A DNA stretch of 64,000 nt. Origin: Haloferax prahovense DSM 18310 (GTDB lineage: Archaea > Halobacteriota > Halobacteria > Halobacteriales > Haloferacaceae). Below are positions 18,798-27,418 of this stretch, piece after piece; within the stretch, counting starts at the first letter, position 1, and every line of letters starts with the position of its first letter. The position numbers were made by a program, and so were the translations under genes. The notes under the pieces are model-generated. The model saw nothing but the letters and a program-made list of their open reading frames with translations. It was not told the origin of the DNA and ran no database searches. The stretch is from assembly GCF_000336815.1 (NCBI RefSeq), contig NZ_AOLG01000048.1, forward strand, positions 1-64,000, given 5' to 3'.

Positions 18798-19820
18798 ATG
18801 CCCGCGGTATTCACGACGCCGCCGCCGCTCGACTCCGGGAGCCGGGTCGCGGTCGTCGCGCCGTCGCGCCCCATCGACGAATCACACTTGGACCGCGCGT
18901 GCGCGCGTCTCCGCGACGTGTTCTCGCTCGACCCCGTCGTCTTCGAGTCCGCCCGCCGCGACTGGGAGTGGCTCCGGGACAACCCGGCGGCGCGCGCGGA
19001 GGACGTGATGGAGGCCTTCGAGGACCCGTCGATACGCGGCGTCATCGCCGTCACCGGCGGCGACGACCAGCTTCGAATCCTCCCGCACCTCGACCCGGCG
19101 CGGCTGACCGCGTCGCCGACGCGCTTCTTCGGCTTCAGCGACAACGACAATCTCCGGCTGTTCCTCTGGACCCACGGCGTCGTGAGCTACGGCGCGACGC
19201 TCCACCCCACGCTCACCGTCGACCCCGAGCTACACCCGTACGTCGAGCGATACCTCCGCCGGGCGTTCTTCGAGCGCTCCATCGGCGTCGTCGAACCCGC
19301 GCCGGAGTGGACCGACGACTGGTTCGACTTCGACACCGAAGACCCGCGCGAGTGGCACGACAACCCGGGTCGGACGTGGCGGGGCGACGAACGCGTGACC
19401 GGGCGACTCTGGGGTGGCAACTTCAGCGTCCTGAAGTGGCATCTCCAGACCGACCGCTACCTCCCAGACCCCGAGGAACTCGACGGGGCGGTGCTCGCGC
19501 TCGAAACCTCGGAGGACGTGCCGCTCCCCCGGGAGGTCCGGTACACCCTGCGGTCGATGGGCGAACGCGGCCTGTTAGAGCGGTTCGACGGGCTCGTGAT
19601 GGGTCGGCCGCGGACGTACTCGCCCGGACTTGAGTGGGAACCGCCGGCCGACTACGGCGCGCAACTCCGCGCGGAGGTGCTGTCGGTCCTCGACGCGTAC
19701 AACCCCGACGCGACGGCGGTGTTCGACGTGGAGTTCGGCCACGCCGACCCGACGGTTCCGCTTCCGCTCGGCGCGAAGGCGACCCTCGACCCGACGGTGG
19801 AGCGACTTCGAGTCGACTGA
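18798..19820 (+). CDS. S66 family peptidase-like protein (LD-carboxypeptidase/MccF type)
   Basis: 340-residue protein of the S66 (LD-carboxypeptidase/microcin-immunity MccF) family. The three catalytic elements are recognisable: nucleophile serine Ser114 in FFGFSDNDNL, the glutamate in LALETSED after the conserved LWGGNFSVLKW segment, and the histidine in VEFGHADPTVPLPLG near the C-terminus. As archaea have no murein, the substrate is more likely a peptide-nucleotide or amide conjugate, as for MccF; this is inference. Starts at ATG 18798, with a CTTTTG TATA element about 27-30 bases upstream. Divergent from carB. Confidence 0.88.
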   Translation: MPAVFTTPPPLDSGSRVAVVAPSRPIDESHLDRACARLRDVFSLDPVVFESARRDWEWLRDNPAARAEDVMEAFEDPSIRGVIAVTGGDDQLRILPHLDPARLTASPTRFFGFSDNDNLRLFLWTHGVVSYGATLHPTLTVDPELHPYVERYLRRAFFERSIGVVEPAPEWTDDWFDFDTEDPREWHDNPGRTWRGDERVTGRLWGGNFSVLKWHLQTDRYLPDPEELDGAVLALETSEDVPLPREVRYTLRSMGERGLLERFDGLVMGRPRTYSPGLEWEPPADYGAQLRAEVLSVLDAYNPDATAVFDVEFGHADPTVPLPLGAKATLDPTVERLRVD

Positions 19821-19843
19821 AAAGCGGGCGCTCGGCCCGCACG

Positions 19844-20374
19844 CTACATGTACGGTTCGGGGTCGAGGTCGCGCTGGGCGCGGTACTGGTCGACGAACTC
19901 GCTCACGTCGAACTGGAGCATCTTCGACTCGAACTCAGAGACGACTTCGTCGTCGTCGGCGTGGCTGACGGCGTGTTCCATGAGTTCCACGACGAGTTCG
20001 ACGATTATCTCGTGGAGCCGTCGAGAGTCGAAGTCGGTCACCCAGACGATGCCCGCGCCGAGTTCGCCGTCCTCGGACACGTCTTCGGAGACGACGGCCT
20101 CGGGGAACTCCTCGAGGACGATGCCCATGAGGTGGGCCGTCCCGAACTCGGGCATGTCGTCGCTCGTGGTCTCGATGGTCTCCTGGAGAATTTCGACGAG
20201 GAACTCCGGGAGAAATCGGTCGGGCGGGTGGACGTCCATGACGACGGCGTGGCTGTCCCCGCACGGACAGTCGAACTCCCGTTTGCCCAAGTCGAGTTCC
20301 CGGACGCGCTTCGTCTCGCCGCAGGGGAGGTCCAAGACGGCCCCGCGGCCGCCGGGAACGCTCGGTTCAGACAT
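19844..20374 (-). CDS. DUF5815 family protein
   Basis: 176-residue haloarchaeal protein of the DUF5815 type. Three cysteines near the N-terminus (LDLPCGETKR and DCPCGDSHAV) plus a histidine look like a zinc-binding knuckle; the rest is helical and acidic (LPEFLVEILQETIET, LHEIIVELVVELMEHAV). The function is unknown. It is downstream of two terminator-like hairpins that separate it from the membrane-protein gene at 20531, so it probably has its own promoter in the spacer 20375-20530. Confidence 0.82.
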   Translation of the reverse strand: MSEPSVPGGRGAVLDLPCGETKRVRELDLGKREFDCPCGDSHAVVMDVHPPDRFLPEFLVEILQETIETTSDDMPEFGTAHLMGIVLEEFPEAVVSEDVSEDGELGAGIVWVTDFDSRRLHEIIVELVVELMEHAVSHADDDEVVSEFESKMLQFDVSEFVDQYRAQRDLDPEPYM

Positions 20375-20433
20375 ACCCGTGGGTTGCGGTTCTCTCCGTT
20401 TAAACGTCGCGTTCTTCGGAATCGTCGCGAGAG

Positions 20434-20466
20434 AAAAACGAGACGCCGACCGTCAGTTGCGGTCGG
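20434..20466 (-). terminator. Terminator-like hairpin with T-run
   Basis: On the minus strand a perfect 7-bp stem (CCGACCG / CGGTCGG, 20446-20466) with a 7-base loop is followed, after 7 bases, by TTTTT at 20434-20438. It lies about 65 bases downstream of the stop of the membrane-protein gene at 20531 and about 70 bases upstream of the DUF5815 start. It could be a second, backup terminator or an attenuator-like leader hairpin for DUF5815. Confidence 0.45.
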
Positions 20467-20486
20467 TCAGTCCGTCGTACTGTCGC

Positions 20487-20520
20487 AAAAAACGGCGGTG
20501 ACCCGGGCCGAAACGCCCGG
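20487..20520 (-). terminator. Terminator-like hairpin with T6 run
   Basis: On the minus strand the 6-bp stem CCGGGC / GCCCGG (20503-20520) with a 6-base loop begins 10 bases after the membrane-protein stop and is followed by a TTTTTT run at 20487-20492. Archaeal termination mainly needs the T-run; the stem adds support. It would end transcripts of the small membrane protein. Confidence 0.5.
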
Positions 20521-20530
20521 CGGCGTCCCC

Positions 20531-20782
20531 TCAGCGGCGGCCCGAGACGTAGACGATGGGGCCGACAATGAGGAGCGCAATCCCGAGGAACAGGTAGTGA
20601 GCCTTGCCCAGCGACACCGGGGTCAGAAGGAAGATGAGCCCGAACACCGTGGTGTTGATACCGAGGATCTGCCGGGACTTCAGCGGCAGCGTTCCAACCG
20701 TCGACAGGATGAACACGAGCAACAGCGCCTGCCCGATGTTGTAGTCGAGCAGGAAGGTGTCTACGAGCTGAAGGGGAAGCAT
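20531..20782 (-). CDS. Small membrane protein, 83 aa
   Basis: 83-residue hydrophobic protein with about three membrane helices: residues about 16-33 (IGQALLLVFILSTVG), 40-58 (GINTTVFGLIFLLTPV), and 62-80 (HYLFLGIALLIVGPIVYV). The family is unknown to me; similar short proteins are common in haloarchaea. A strong terminator-like hairpin follows the stop. The upstream sequence to the next gene (20783-20945) is on the same strand as the 73-residue membrane protein, so a small membrane-protein operon is possible. Confidence 0.75.
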   Translation of the reverse strand: MLPLQLVDTFLLDYNIGQALLLVFILSTVGTLPLKSRQILGINTTVFGLIFLLTPVSLGKAHYLFLGIALLIVGPIVYVSGRR

Positions 20783-20945
20783 TCTTGTTTTCTCGGTCGG
20801 TTCGAATCGACTATCAAAGTTCCGTTATTCTCGTTGGAAACCGGCGGTCGGACCCCCCGATATTGGGGCGACCGGGCTGCCGGGGCGATTCCCCCGGGGT
20901 CTGCACCGCTGTCGGCACGGAGCGGCGTCCGGTGGTCGGCGCGCG

Positions 20946-21167
20946 CTACTCGGACGGGCCGGTGATGTCGAGCGGCCGAATCCACCCGTACCAGACGACG
21001 AAGACCATGCCCGCGTAGCCGAGGACGAACACGACCATTCCGAGGTCGTTGTAGCCCGCCTCGCCGAGGAAGCGGCGTGCCACGCCCGGGAGGACGATGC
21101 CGAGCGTCACGACGGCCGCGAGGAGGAGGTTCCCCCGCGATACCAACGACTGCTTCGTCTCGCTCAT
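20946..21167 (-). CDS. Small membrane protein, 73 aa
   Basis: 73-residue protein beginning MSETKQSLVSRGN, with two membrane helices (about 14-33, NLLLAAVVTLGIVLPGV; and 42-64, GMVVFVLGYAGMVFVVWYGW). No known domain. The ATG at 21167 is preferred over the longer frame because the extra N-terminal part is basic and composed like a shadow frame. It is divergent from the Eis-type acetyltransferase; the two share a promoter spacer of about 170 bases. Confidence 0.7.
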   Translation of the reverse strand: MSETKQSLVSRGNLLLAAVVTLGIVLPGVARRFLGEAGYNDLGMVVFVLGYAGMVFVVWYGWIRPLDITGPSE

Positions 21168-21336
21168 GTGCAGGGCTCGGGACCGAGACGACGTGAATCG
21201 CACGGTTCGGGAAGCGGCCCACGACGGAAGCTTTCGTCGCGCCATCGGTCTCCGCCGTCGGTGTTATCGTATCGTAATCGACCGCCTGCGAGCCCGCGTA
21301 CCGAAAACATATACCGTCCCCCGACGCACCGCGGGC

Positions 21337-22560
21337 ATGCACCTCCGTTCCCTCCCCGAGGAGCACCGCGAGACCTACCGCGAGTTCCTCAACTACGCCT
21401 TCCGCCCCGAGAACGGCCCCGATTGGTCGGACGAGCGACTTCCCGACCCGGAGAGCTACCACCCACGAGGGTTCTACGACGCGCCGCCCGACACGCCCGT
21501 CGAAGACCTCGACGCGGCCGACCTGCGGACGGTGTGTGCCTTCTACGACTTCACGGCTCGCGTCCGCGGCGAGTGGCACCCGCTGCCCGGTATCTCGGCG
21601 GTCGCGTCGCCGCCGCCGGCGCGCCGGCGGGGCCACGTCGGCGCGATGCTCGACGACCTCCTCGCGGAGTTCCGCGACACCGGTCGGTCCCTCTCGGCGC
21701 TCTGGCCGTTCGAGTACGCCTTCTACCGCCGGTTCGGCTGGGCGACGGCGAACAACTACGCGAAGACGACGGTGCCGCCGGACGAACTCGCGGCGGTCGC
21801 CGCCGACCCGGCCGGGGAGTTCGTCCGCCTCGACGCCGACGACTGGGCGCGAGTCGAGGACGTGTACGCGGCCGCGGCGACCGAAGACCTCGCAGTGGAC
21901 CGAAGCGAGGGCTGGATTCGCCACCGGCTGTTCCGCGGTTGGGACGGCGACCCGTTCGCCTACGGCTGGGAACGGGACGGCGACCTCCGCGGCTACGTCG
22001 TCTACGACGTGAGCGGCGACCGGGAGTCGCGGACGCTGTCCGTGGGCGAACTCGTCGCCGTCGACGCCGAGGCCCGCGCACAGCTGTTTCGGTTCCTGCG
22101 GGACCACGACTCGCAGGTCGACGAGGTCGTTCTCTCGTCGGAACGCGAATCGACCCGGCTCATCGACGGCCTGACCGACCCGCGGGCGGCGACAGTCGAA
22201 ATCAAGCCCGGCCCGATGGTCCGCATCGTGGACGTACCGGCCGCCCTCGAAGCCGTCTCGTTCCCCGGTGACGCCGCCTGCGACCTCGTCCTCGCGGTCC
22301 GCGACGACCGCTGCGACTGGAACGAGGGGTCGTTCCGGGTCGCCGTCGGCGACGGCGCGGCGAGCGTCGAATCAGTCGGTGGCGACGCCGACCCGGACGC
22401 GACCGTCGAAATCGGGGCGCTCTCGCAACTCCTCGTCGGCGCGCGGAGCGTCGAGGCACTCGCCCGCACCGACCGCCTCTCGGTCGCCGGGGAGGAGACG
22501 GCCGGTGCCCTCGCCTCGGTGTTCACGGAGCGGGACCCGTACCTGCGCGAGGGGTTCTGA
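21337..22560 (+). CDS. Eis-type GNAT N-acetyltransferase with SCP2-like domain
   Basis: 407-residue protein of the Eis architecture: an N-terminal GNAT acetyl-CoA-binding domain (residues about 1-150, with ISAVASPPPARRRGHVGAML as the pyrophosphate-binding loop), a second GNAT-like domain (about 150-290) and a C-terminal sterol-carrier-like SCP2 domain (about 300-407, VEIGALSQLLVGARSVEALA). Such enzymes acetylate amines; substrate unknown. TATA-like ACATATACC is about 30 bases before the ATG at 21337, giving a leaderless message. The cation exchanger follows 76 bases downstream. Confidence 0.88.
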   Translation: MHLRSLPEEHRETYREFLNYAFRPENGPDWSDERLPDPESYHPRGFYDAPPDTPVEDLDAADLRTVCAFYDFTARVRGEWHPLPGISAVASPPPARRRGHVGAMLDDLLAEFRDTGRSLSALWPFEYAFYRRFGWATANNYAKTTVPPDELAAVAADPAGEFVRLDADDWARVEDVYAAAATEDLAVDRSEGWIRHRLFRGWDGDPFAYGWERDGDLRGYVVYDVSGDRESRTLSVGELVAVDAEARAQLFRFLRDHDSQVDEVVLSSERESTRLIDGLTDPRAATVEIKPGPMVRIVDVPAALEAVSFPGDAACDLVLAVRDDRCDWNEGSFRVAVGDGAASVESVGGDADPDATVEIGALSQLLVGARSVEALARTDRLSVAGEETAGALASVFTERDPYLREGF

Positions 22561-22636
22561 GCGAGCGGGTCGAGCCGAAATCAGCCGACGCAGCCAGTCG
22601 GGTCGGTTTTTTCCCACCGGCCGCCGAAGTGCGGGC

Positions 22637-23659
22637 GTGGCATCAGTTCCGGTTCTCGTCGCGTTCACAGCCGCCGGCGCGATTCTCGCGTGGAAGGGCG
22701 GCGGCATGCTCGTGCAGGCCTCGGACCGTTTGGGCGCGTACTACGGGCTCCCCGCCATCGTGCAGGGAGCCATCATCGCCGCCGTGGGGTCGAGTTTTCC
22801 CGAGCTATCGAGCATCGTCATCGCCACGGTCCGGTACCAGTCGTTCGACATCGGCGTCGGCGCGGTCGTCGGGTCGGCCGTCTACAACATCCTTATCATC
22901 CCGTCCGTGTCGGCGATGGTCGGCAAGGGCGGACGGCTCGCTTCGAACCGCGACCTCGTCTACAAGGAAGCGCAGTTCTACCTGCTTTCTATCGCCGTTC
23001 TCGTGCTCACCTTCTCGCTCGCGGTCATCTACCGACCCGTCACCGACACCGCGAGCCTCGACGGGTTCGTGAGTCCCGCGCTCGCGCTCATCCCGCTCGC
23101 GCTGTACGGCCTGTACCTGTTCATGCAGTACCACGACACGCTGGAGCACCGCGCCGGACTCACCGCCGTCGTCAACGACGTGAACCCGAGACGCGAGTGG
23201 GTCGCCCTCGTGGCGTCGCTCGCGGTCATCCTCCTCGGGGCCGAACTACTCGTCCGCGCGGCCGTCGGCCTCGGCGACGTCTTCGGCACGTCGCCGTTCC
23301 TCTGGGGGCTGACGGTCGTCGCCGCCGGCACGAGCCTCCCCGACACGTTCGTCAGCGTCTCGGCCGCCCGGCAGGGCAACGCGCCGATGAGCCTCGCCAA
23401 CGTCTTCGGGAGCAACGTGTTCGCGCTCCTCGTCGCGCTCCCGGTCGGCATCCTCGTCGCAGGGGGCGCGGTCATCGCCTTCGAGGAGGTCGTTCCGATG
23501 ATGAGCTTCCTCACGGGCGCGTCGGTCGTCTTCTTCGCCGTCCTCCGGACCGAGATGGCGCTGACGCGCGGCGAGTCGTACCTCCTCCTCGGAACCTACG
23601 CGCTGTTCATCGCGTGGCTGGTCGCAGAAAGCCTCGGCGTGACGAGGTTCCTCGCCTGA
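22637..23659 (+). CDS. Sodium/calcium exchanger (CaCA family)
   Basis: 340-residue antiporter with ten or eleven membrane helices and both alpha-repeats of the CaCA family. The first is GSSFPELSSIVIA (residues 51-63) with GSAVYNILIIP (79-89), the second AAGTSLPDTFVSVSA with NVFGSNVFALLV. The acidic residues in these motifs bind calcium. It probably exports Ca2+ against the Na+ gradient. The start is a GTG at 22637; there is no suitable ATG nearby, and a TTTTTT run lies about 25 bases upstream, fitting a leaderless message. Confidence 0.9.
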   Translation: MASVPVLVAFTAAGAILAWKGGGMLVQASDRLGAYYGLPAIVQGAIIAAVGSSFPELSSIVIATVRYQSFDIGVGAVVGSAVYNILIIPSVSAMVGKGGRLASNRDLVYKEAQFYLLSIAVLVLTFSLAVIYRPVTDTASLDGFVSPALALIPLALYGLYLFMQYHDTLEHRAGLTAVVNDVNPRREWVALVASLAVILLGAELLVRAAVGLGDVFGTSPFLWGLTVVAAGTSLPDTFVSVSAARQGNAPMSLANVFGSNVFALLVALPVGILVAGGAVIAFEEVVPMMSFLTGASVVFFAVLRTEMALTRGESYLLLGTYALFIAWLVAESLGVTRFLA

Positions 23660-23701
23660 GAGGTCGCCCGGCGGCGAGCGGGGTCGCTGCGGCCGCCTCT
23701 C

Positions 23702-25384
23702 TCAGTCCGGCGGTTCGACCCAGACCGGACCCACCCACGCGGTCCCGGGAAACTCGCAGTCCCGCGGGACCTGGGTGACTCGGAGATAGTACGCGTCGGC
23801 CGCCGAGCGCCGGTCGTCGTCCCAGACCGTCCCCTCGACCGGGTCGCCGTCGGTCCACGAGACAGACGTCGTGTACGCCGAAAGCGGCGCGTCGGGGTCC
23901 GAGGTAATCGCCTGTGACCGCCACGTCTCGCCGTTTTTGACGATTTCGACGCGTTCGAGCGGGGCGGTCCCCGCGACCTCGACTTCGACCTCGCGGGGTT
24001 CGTCGCGGGTGTCGAGGCGGAGCGAACTGTCGTTCTCGCCGGGTTCGACGCCGCCGACTGAGAGGGACGCGAGGATGCGGTGCGGCTGGGTCGTCCCGTA
24101 GACGCGGCGACTCCGGAGGCTCTCGAACACCGCCTCGCGGGTGAGTTCGGGCGCTCGGAACGCCGAGAGACCGCCTGGATAGCTCCGCTCGTTCCAGACG
24201 CGCCAGATGCTCGACCAGCCGACGCCGTCTTCGACCCACTCGCGAACGGAGGGGAGGTGCGGGTCGGCGTGGATGAGCGAGTGGCCGGGGTGCGGGCCGT
24301 GGTAGTCTGCGCCCGCGACGAGGCCGACCCGGTAGCCCATCGACAGCGCGTCGCGGACGAAGTGGCCCGGCTCGTCGGTCTCGCCGCGACCCATCGCCAG
24401 TGGAAACGGGTTCCCCTCGTCGCCCGGCAGTTCGCCGGACCCCCACTGCGAGTACACCTCGACGAGCGGCGCGAGTTCGTCGTCGTACTCGACAGCCGAG
24501 AAGTCGAAGGGATACATGCGCTCCGTCGGGTGGTGCGGAATCGTCACGACCCGCGAGTCGCGGGTCGACTCGAACTCGCGGAGGCGGCTCCAAAGCTTCT
24601 CGTAGGTGTCCGTCGTCCCGCCGCGGGAGTCGAGAAGGACGGCGTCGTCGGCGTCCTCGAAGTAGACGTTGACGTGGCCGCCGCAGTTGGGTTGTTTCGT
24701 CCACTCGTAGCCGACGAGCGTCACGAACTCGTCGGGGTCGTAGAACCGGTCGGCGACGCGGCGCGACCGGTCGAAGTACCACCCGTGCATGAGGGCGCGC
24801 TGGAGCGACGGCGGGATGAAAAACCCCATCGTGTCGTGGTCGGTGTAGGCGACGACGTCGAGGGCCATCGCGTCGCGCCCGAACCGATACCCCTTCTTCA
24901 GGCTCCCCGTCCCGTCCGAGAGCCGCGAGTGCAGGTGAATATCGCCCCAGTAGACGCGCTCGTCGGGGGAGTCGGTGGAGACGGAAACAGGGTTCGAGAC
25001 GTACCGCTCATCGAACCCGGGGCGCGAGAAGGTCAGGTAGTGGACGCCGGGTGTCTCGAAGGAGACGGCGTCGGCGAGTCTGACGTAGCCCTCGTCGTCG
25101 CCGGCGAGGGAGACGCGGTCTGGATACGTCGCAGTATCGTCGGTCGCAGACACCCGCAGGTCGCCGTCGTACGCGCCGTGAAGCCGTTCGTACTCGTCCC
25201 ACACCTGTACCGTGAGGTCGAGGGACTCGCCGACCGCGACGGTCGATGGCAGGACCGCGTGGACGCGGTCGAGCGACCCGGTTCGACTGCGCAACAGGTC
25301 GCGGACTGACGGCCGCCGCTCGGCGAAGACGCGCACCGTCTCCGCGAACTTCCCGAGGGTTCCGGTGGGTTCGGCGTCGAACAC
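23702..25384 (-). CDS. DUF3604 family protein with PHP-like metal sites
   Basis: 560-residue protein: an N-terminal beta-rich domain (about 1-135), then a PHP-type metallohydrolase core with GDIHLHSRLSDGTGS, YTDHDTMGFF, IPHHPTERM and ADYHGPHPG, and a C-terminal beta-sandwich. The His/Asp clusters suggest a metal-dependent phosphoesterase or related hydrolase; no signal peptide is visible. DUF3604 proteins are usually annotated as hypothetical. Long convergent neighbour of the exchanger gene, with 42 bases between the ends. Confidence 0.85.
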   Translation of the reverse strand: MFDAEPTGTLGKFAETVRVFAERRPSVRDLLRSRTGSLDRVHAVLPSTVAVGESLDLTVQVWDEYERLHGAYDGDLRVSATDDTATYPDRVSLAGDDEGYVRLADAVSFETPGVHYLTFSRPGFDERYVSNPVSVSTDSPDERVYWGDIHLHSRLSDGTGSLKKGYRFGRDAMALDVVAYTDHDTMGFFIPPSLQRALMHGWYFDRSRRVADRFYDPDEFVTLVGYEWTKQPNCGGHVNVYFEDADDAVLLDSRGGTTDTYEKLWSRLREFESTRDSRVVTIPHHPTERMYPFDFSAVEYDDELAPLVEVYSQWGSGELPGDEGNPFPLAMGRGETDEPGHFVRDALSMGYRVGLVAGADYHGPHPGHSLIHADPHLPSVREWVEDGVGWSSIWRVWNERSYPGGLSAFRAPELTREAVFESLRSRRVYGTTQPHRILASLSVGGVEPGENDSSLRLDTRDEPREVEVEVAGTAPLERVEIVKNGETWRSQAITSDPDAPLSAYTTSVSWTDGDPVEGTVWDDDRRSAADAYYLRVTQVPRDCEFPGTAWVGPVWVEPPD

Positions 25385-25567
25385 GCGAGAGACTACGGAC
25401 GCGTCGCTAAAGAAGGACGAGGCCGACGGGCGCGACGGCGAACCCGCTCGCGGGTACTATCGCTCAGAAAACGGAAAACGGACTCGCCGCAAACAGGGCA
25501 AGTTGCGGCGAGCGGGGTTGATGATGACCGCACGCGCGGTCAGGGGTCGAAGGTGGTCCGAATCCTG

Positions 25568-25696
25568 TCAGTCGCCGGGCGTGTTACCGCGCTGGTACCG
25601 TCCGACCATCTTCCACATCGCCGCGTCGAGGTCCTCGCCGTCGGCGGCGGACTCAATCTGGCGGTACAGGTGTTCGGAGACGTCGATGGTTGGCAT
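25568..25696 (-). CDS. Tiny putative regulator (42 aa)
   Basis: 42-residue protein MPTIDVSEHLYRQIESAADG... The start MPTIDVSEHLYRQI looks like the strand and first helix of a ribbon-helix-helix protein and is shared by many short haloarchaeal proteins (DUF7557-like). It could be a DNA-binding antitoxin-like protein, but no toxin gene is next to it. The open frame extends upstream but without support. An AATACTACTGGGATAC tract lies before it; a TATA-type TTTAATAC is about 27 bases upstream. Confidence 0.55.
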   Translation of the reverse strand: MPTIDVSEHLYRQIESAADGEDLDAAMWKMVGRYQRGNTPGD

Positions 25697-25878
25697 CACC
25701 AACACGTATGGCGTGTACGGGTTTAATACTACTGGGATACAGAACTGAGTAAATTTGTTCGGATGGGTCGCTCGTCGGACCACGAAATCGAGAGACAGCG
25801 CAGTCCCTCGAACGAACGAGACGGTGATAGTCGAGAGAAACTCGGATTCGAAGACCTGACGGAAGTTCGAGTAGTCGG

Positions 25879-26067
25879 CTACTGCCGCGCCTGGCGGAGC
25901 GACGCGCCGTCGAAGCGCTTCAACGCGAGCTCGCCCGCCTCCAGCGGGTCGACGGGCGTGTCGTGTTCGTCGTCCATGTGTTCCATCACGAGAACGCCGA
26001 CGCCCTCGCGGGAGTCGGCCGTGGAGGTGTGGCCGCACCCGTACAGACAGGTGAGTTCGTATTCCAT
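25879..26067 (-). CDS. Small Cys/His-containing protein (62 aa)
   Basis: 62-residue protein starting MEYELTCLYGCGHTSTADSR. Two cysteines spaced CLYGC and a histidine cluster (EHMDDEHD) about 25 residues later suggest a small C2H2-like zinc finger, as in DUF1059-type proteins. No other domain. TATA-like AGCTATATCA about 27-36 bases before the ATG fits a leaderless mRNA. It may act as a small regulatory protein; this is inferred from the metal-binding pattern only. Confidence 0.6.
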   Translation of the reverse strand: MEYELTCLYGCGHTSTADSREGVGVLVMEHMDDEHDTPVDPLEAGELALKRFDGASLRQARQ

Positions 26068-26393
26068 GTTATTCGGTACCACAATCTATTGCGTGATATA
26101 GCTTTCTCAGAATTCGTCCGTTCGACCAGCTATGTGCTGATAAATGCGGACAAATCTGTGTGAATTGGTGCATATTTGTGAGAGATGCTCGGGGATTTGA
26201 GTCAGACATTAGTAGTTCTCTGTGTCGGGACAGTCGTGCTCGGTCGGGGCGGTCGAGTGTTCGCCGCTGATTCGTCCCGACGACACGAACGATAGACCGA
26301 GCGTTCTCTCGGTCGGTAGTATCCGCAGAAGTTGGGTGGCCGGGGAGTTTGAGCCCCTAACTCGCATCGGCAACGAATCGTTGCCAACGGGAG
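26068..26393. other. Gene-free spacer next to tRNA-Ile
   Basis: 326 bases holding no convincing coding frame. The left part (26068-26160) is AT-richer than the chromosome and has the promoter of the small Cys/His gene. Close to the 3' end of the tRNA is a perfect 7-bp hairpin (GGCAACG-AAT-CGTTGCC, 26369-26385), possibly part of tRNA transcript termination or processing. I see no integrase or att pair. Confidence 0.5.
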
Positions 26394-26467
26394 TGGGCCA
26401 ACGCGGATTTGAACCGCGGGCCTCCCGGTTATCAGCCGAGCGCTCAACCTGACTGAGCTATTGGCCC
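26394..26467 (-). tRNA. tRNA-Ile (GAT)
   Basis: A complete 74-base cloverleaf on the minus strand. Acceptor GGGCCAA/TTGGCCC, D-arm GCTC..GAGC, anticodon arm CTCGG-CTGATAA-CCGGG with anticodon GAT (isoleucine), five-base variable loop and T-arm CGCGG-TTCAAAT-CCGCG. The discriminator is A and no CCA is encoded. No intron. A TATA-like CTTAAAATCA about 36 bases upstream is a suitable promoter. Confidence 0.97.
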
Positions 26468-26672
26468 AGGTAAGCGCATTCACTCGTTGTGCGCTGTTGA
26501 TTTTAAGACTTTCTTTTCGGAGGCGCGTTGGTGCGTGTTAGTGAATGTCGGCGTCGTCGGTCGATTACACCGCTTCAGACGCTGGGCGTGAAGTCGAATA
26601 TCGGAAGGCTTCGCGCGGCTACGCGCCGGAAACCCGAACAAGAGAGACGACGCGGGACCGGAGGAAGACGCG

Positions 26673-27248
26673 CTACTTGGAGTCGTTGCCGTCGCCGTCG
26701 AAGCGGTACGAGTCGGGGTCGGCGTCGTAGACGCCGTCACCGCCGCTACTGTTGCCGCTTCCGCCGGAACCGCTCCCGCCGCTCGGGCCGGGCGATCCAC
26801 CGGGACCGCCGGGTCCGAAGTCGCCCTGCGGGAAGCCGGTCGTCCAGACGTTGCCGGTGACGAAGCCGTCGGCGCGCTTGTCGAGGTACGGCTTGACGAC
26901 GAAGCGCTTGAGCACCTCGCGGATGGGGTACCGGGTCACCGGGATGGCGAGCAGGAAGCCGATGGTGTCGGTGACGAGCCCCGGCGTGAGGAGGAACGCG
27001 CCCGCGGCGATGAGGAGGCCGCCGTCCATGACCTCGTTCGTCGGGAGGTCGCCCCCGGCGAACTTCGACTGGAGGCTTCTGAGGGTGTGTCGCCCCTCGG
27101 CGCGGACGATGAGCATCCCGACGAGCCCGGTCAGGACGACGAGCGCGACCGTCGGCACGAGGTTGATGTACTGCGCGACGACCACGAGTAGCAACGCGTC
27201 GGAGAGGGGGATGAGGAGCAAGAGCGCCATCAGCGTGCGCGTTCGCAT
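26673..27248 (-). CDS. fxsA: FxsA family membrane protein
   Basis: 191-residue protein with the FxsA fold: about four membrane helices in the first 130 residues (LMALLLLIPLSDALLLVVVA, TVALVVLTGLVGMLIVRAEG, MDGGLLIAAGAFLLTPGLVTD) and the family motif GGLLIAAGAFLLTPGLVTDTIG. The C-terminal 50 residues are a Gly/Pro/Ser-rich tail typical of haloarchaeal versions. In E. coli FxsA affects phage exclusion by F; here the role is unknown. The ATG at 27248 begins the family sequence; the longer frame is rejected. Confidence 0.88.
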   Translation of the reverse strand: MRTRTLMALLLLIPLSDALLLVVVAQYINLVPTVALVVLTGLVGMLIVRAEGRHTLRSLQSKFAGGDLPTNEVMDGGLLIAAGAFLLTPGLVTDTIGFLLAIPVTRYPIREVLKRFVVKPYLDKRADGFVTGNVWTTGFPQGDFGPGGPGGSPGPSGGSGSGGSGNSSGGDGVYDADPDSYRFDGDGNDSK

Positions 27249-27418
27249 GGGCGACACTACCGGGCCGCGGCCCATAGCCCTTTTGTCCCGCCCGCGACGC
27301 GCCGGTCTCCCGAACCCGTCCGCGGCGACCGTCGAGGATGCGCGCGACCCGCCGACTGCGACCGGCCGCGCCACGAGGGCTCGAAGCGCTTACCCGCGTC
27401 CACCGCGGATGGGTGGAC

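Noticed and set aside
26325-26362. Sequence near the tRNA that looks like a T-arm (GGGGCTCAAACTCCCC on the minus strand)
   Set aside because: The stems do not pair well and no D-arm or anticodon arm follows, so a second or remnant tRNA is not supported.
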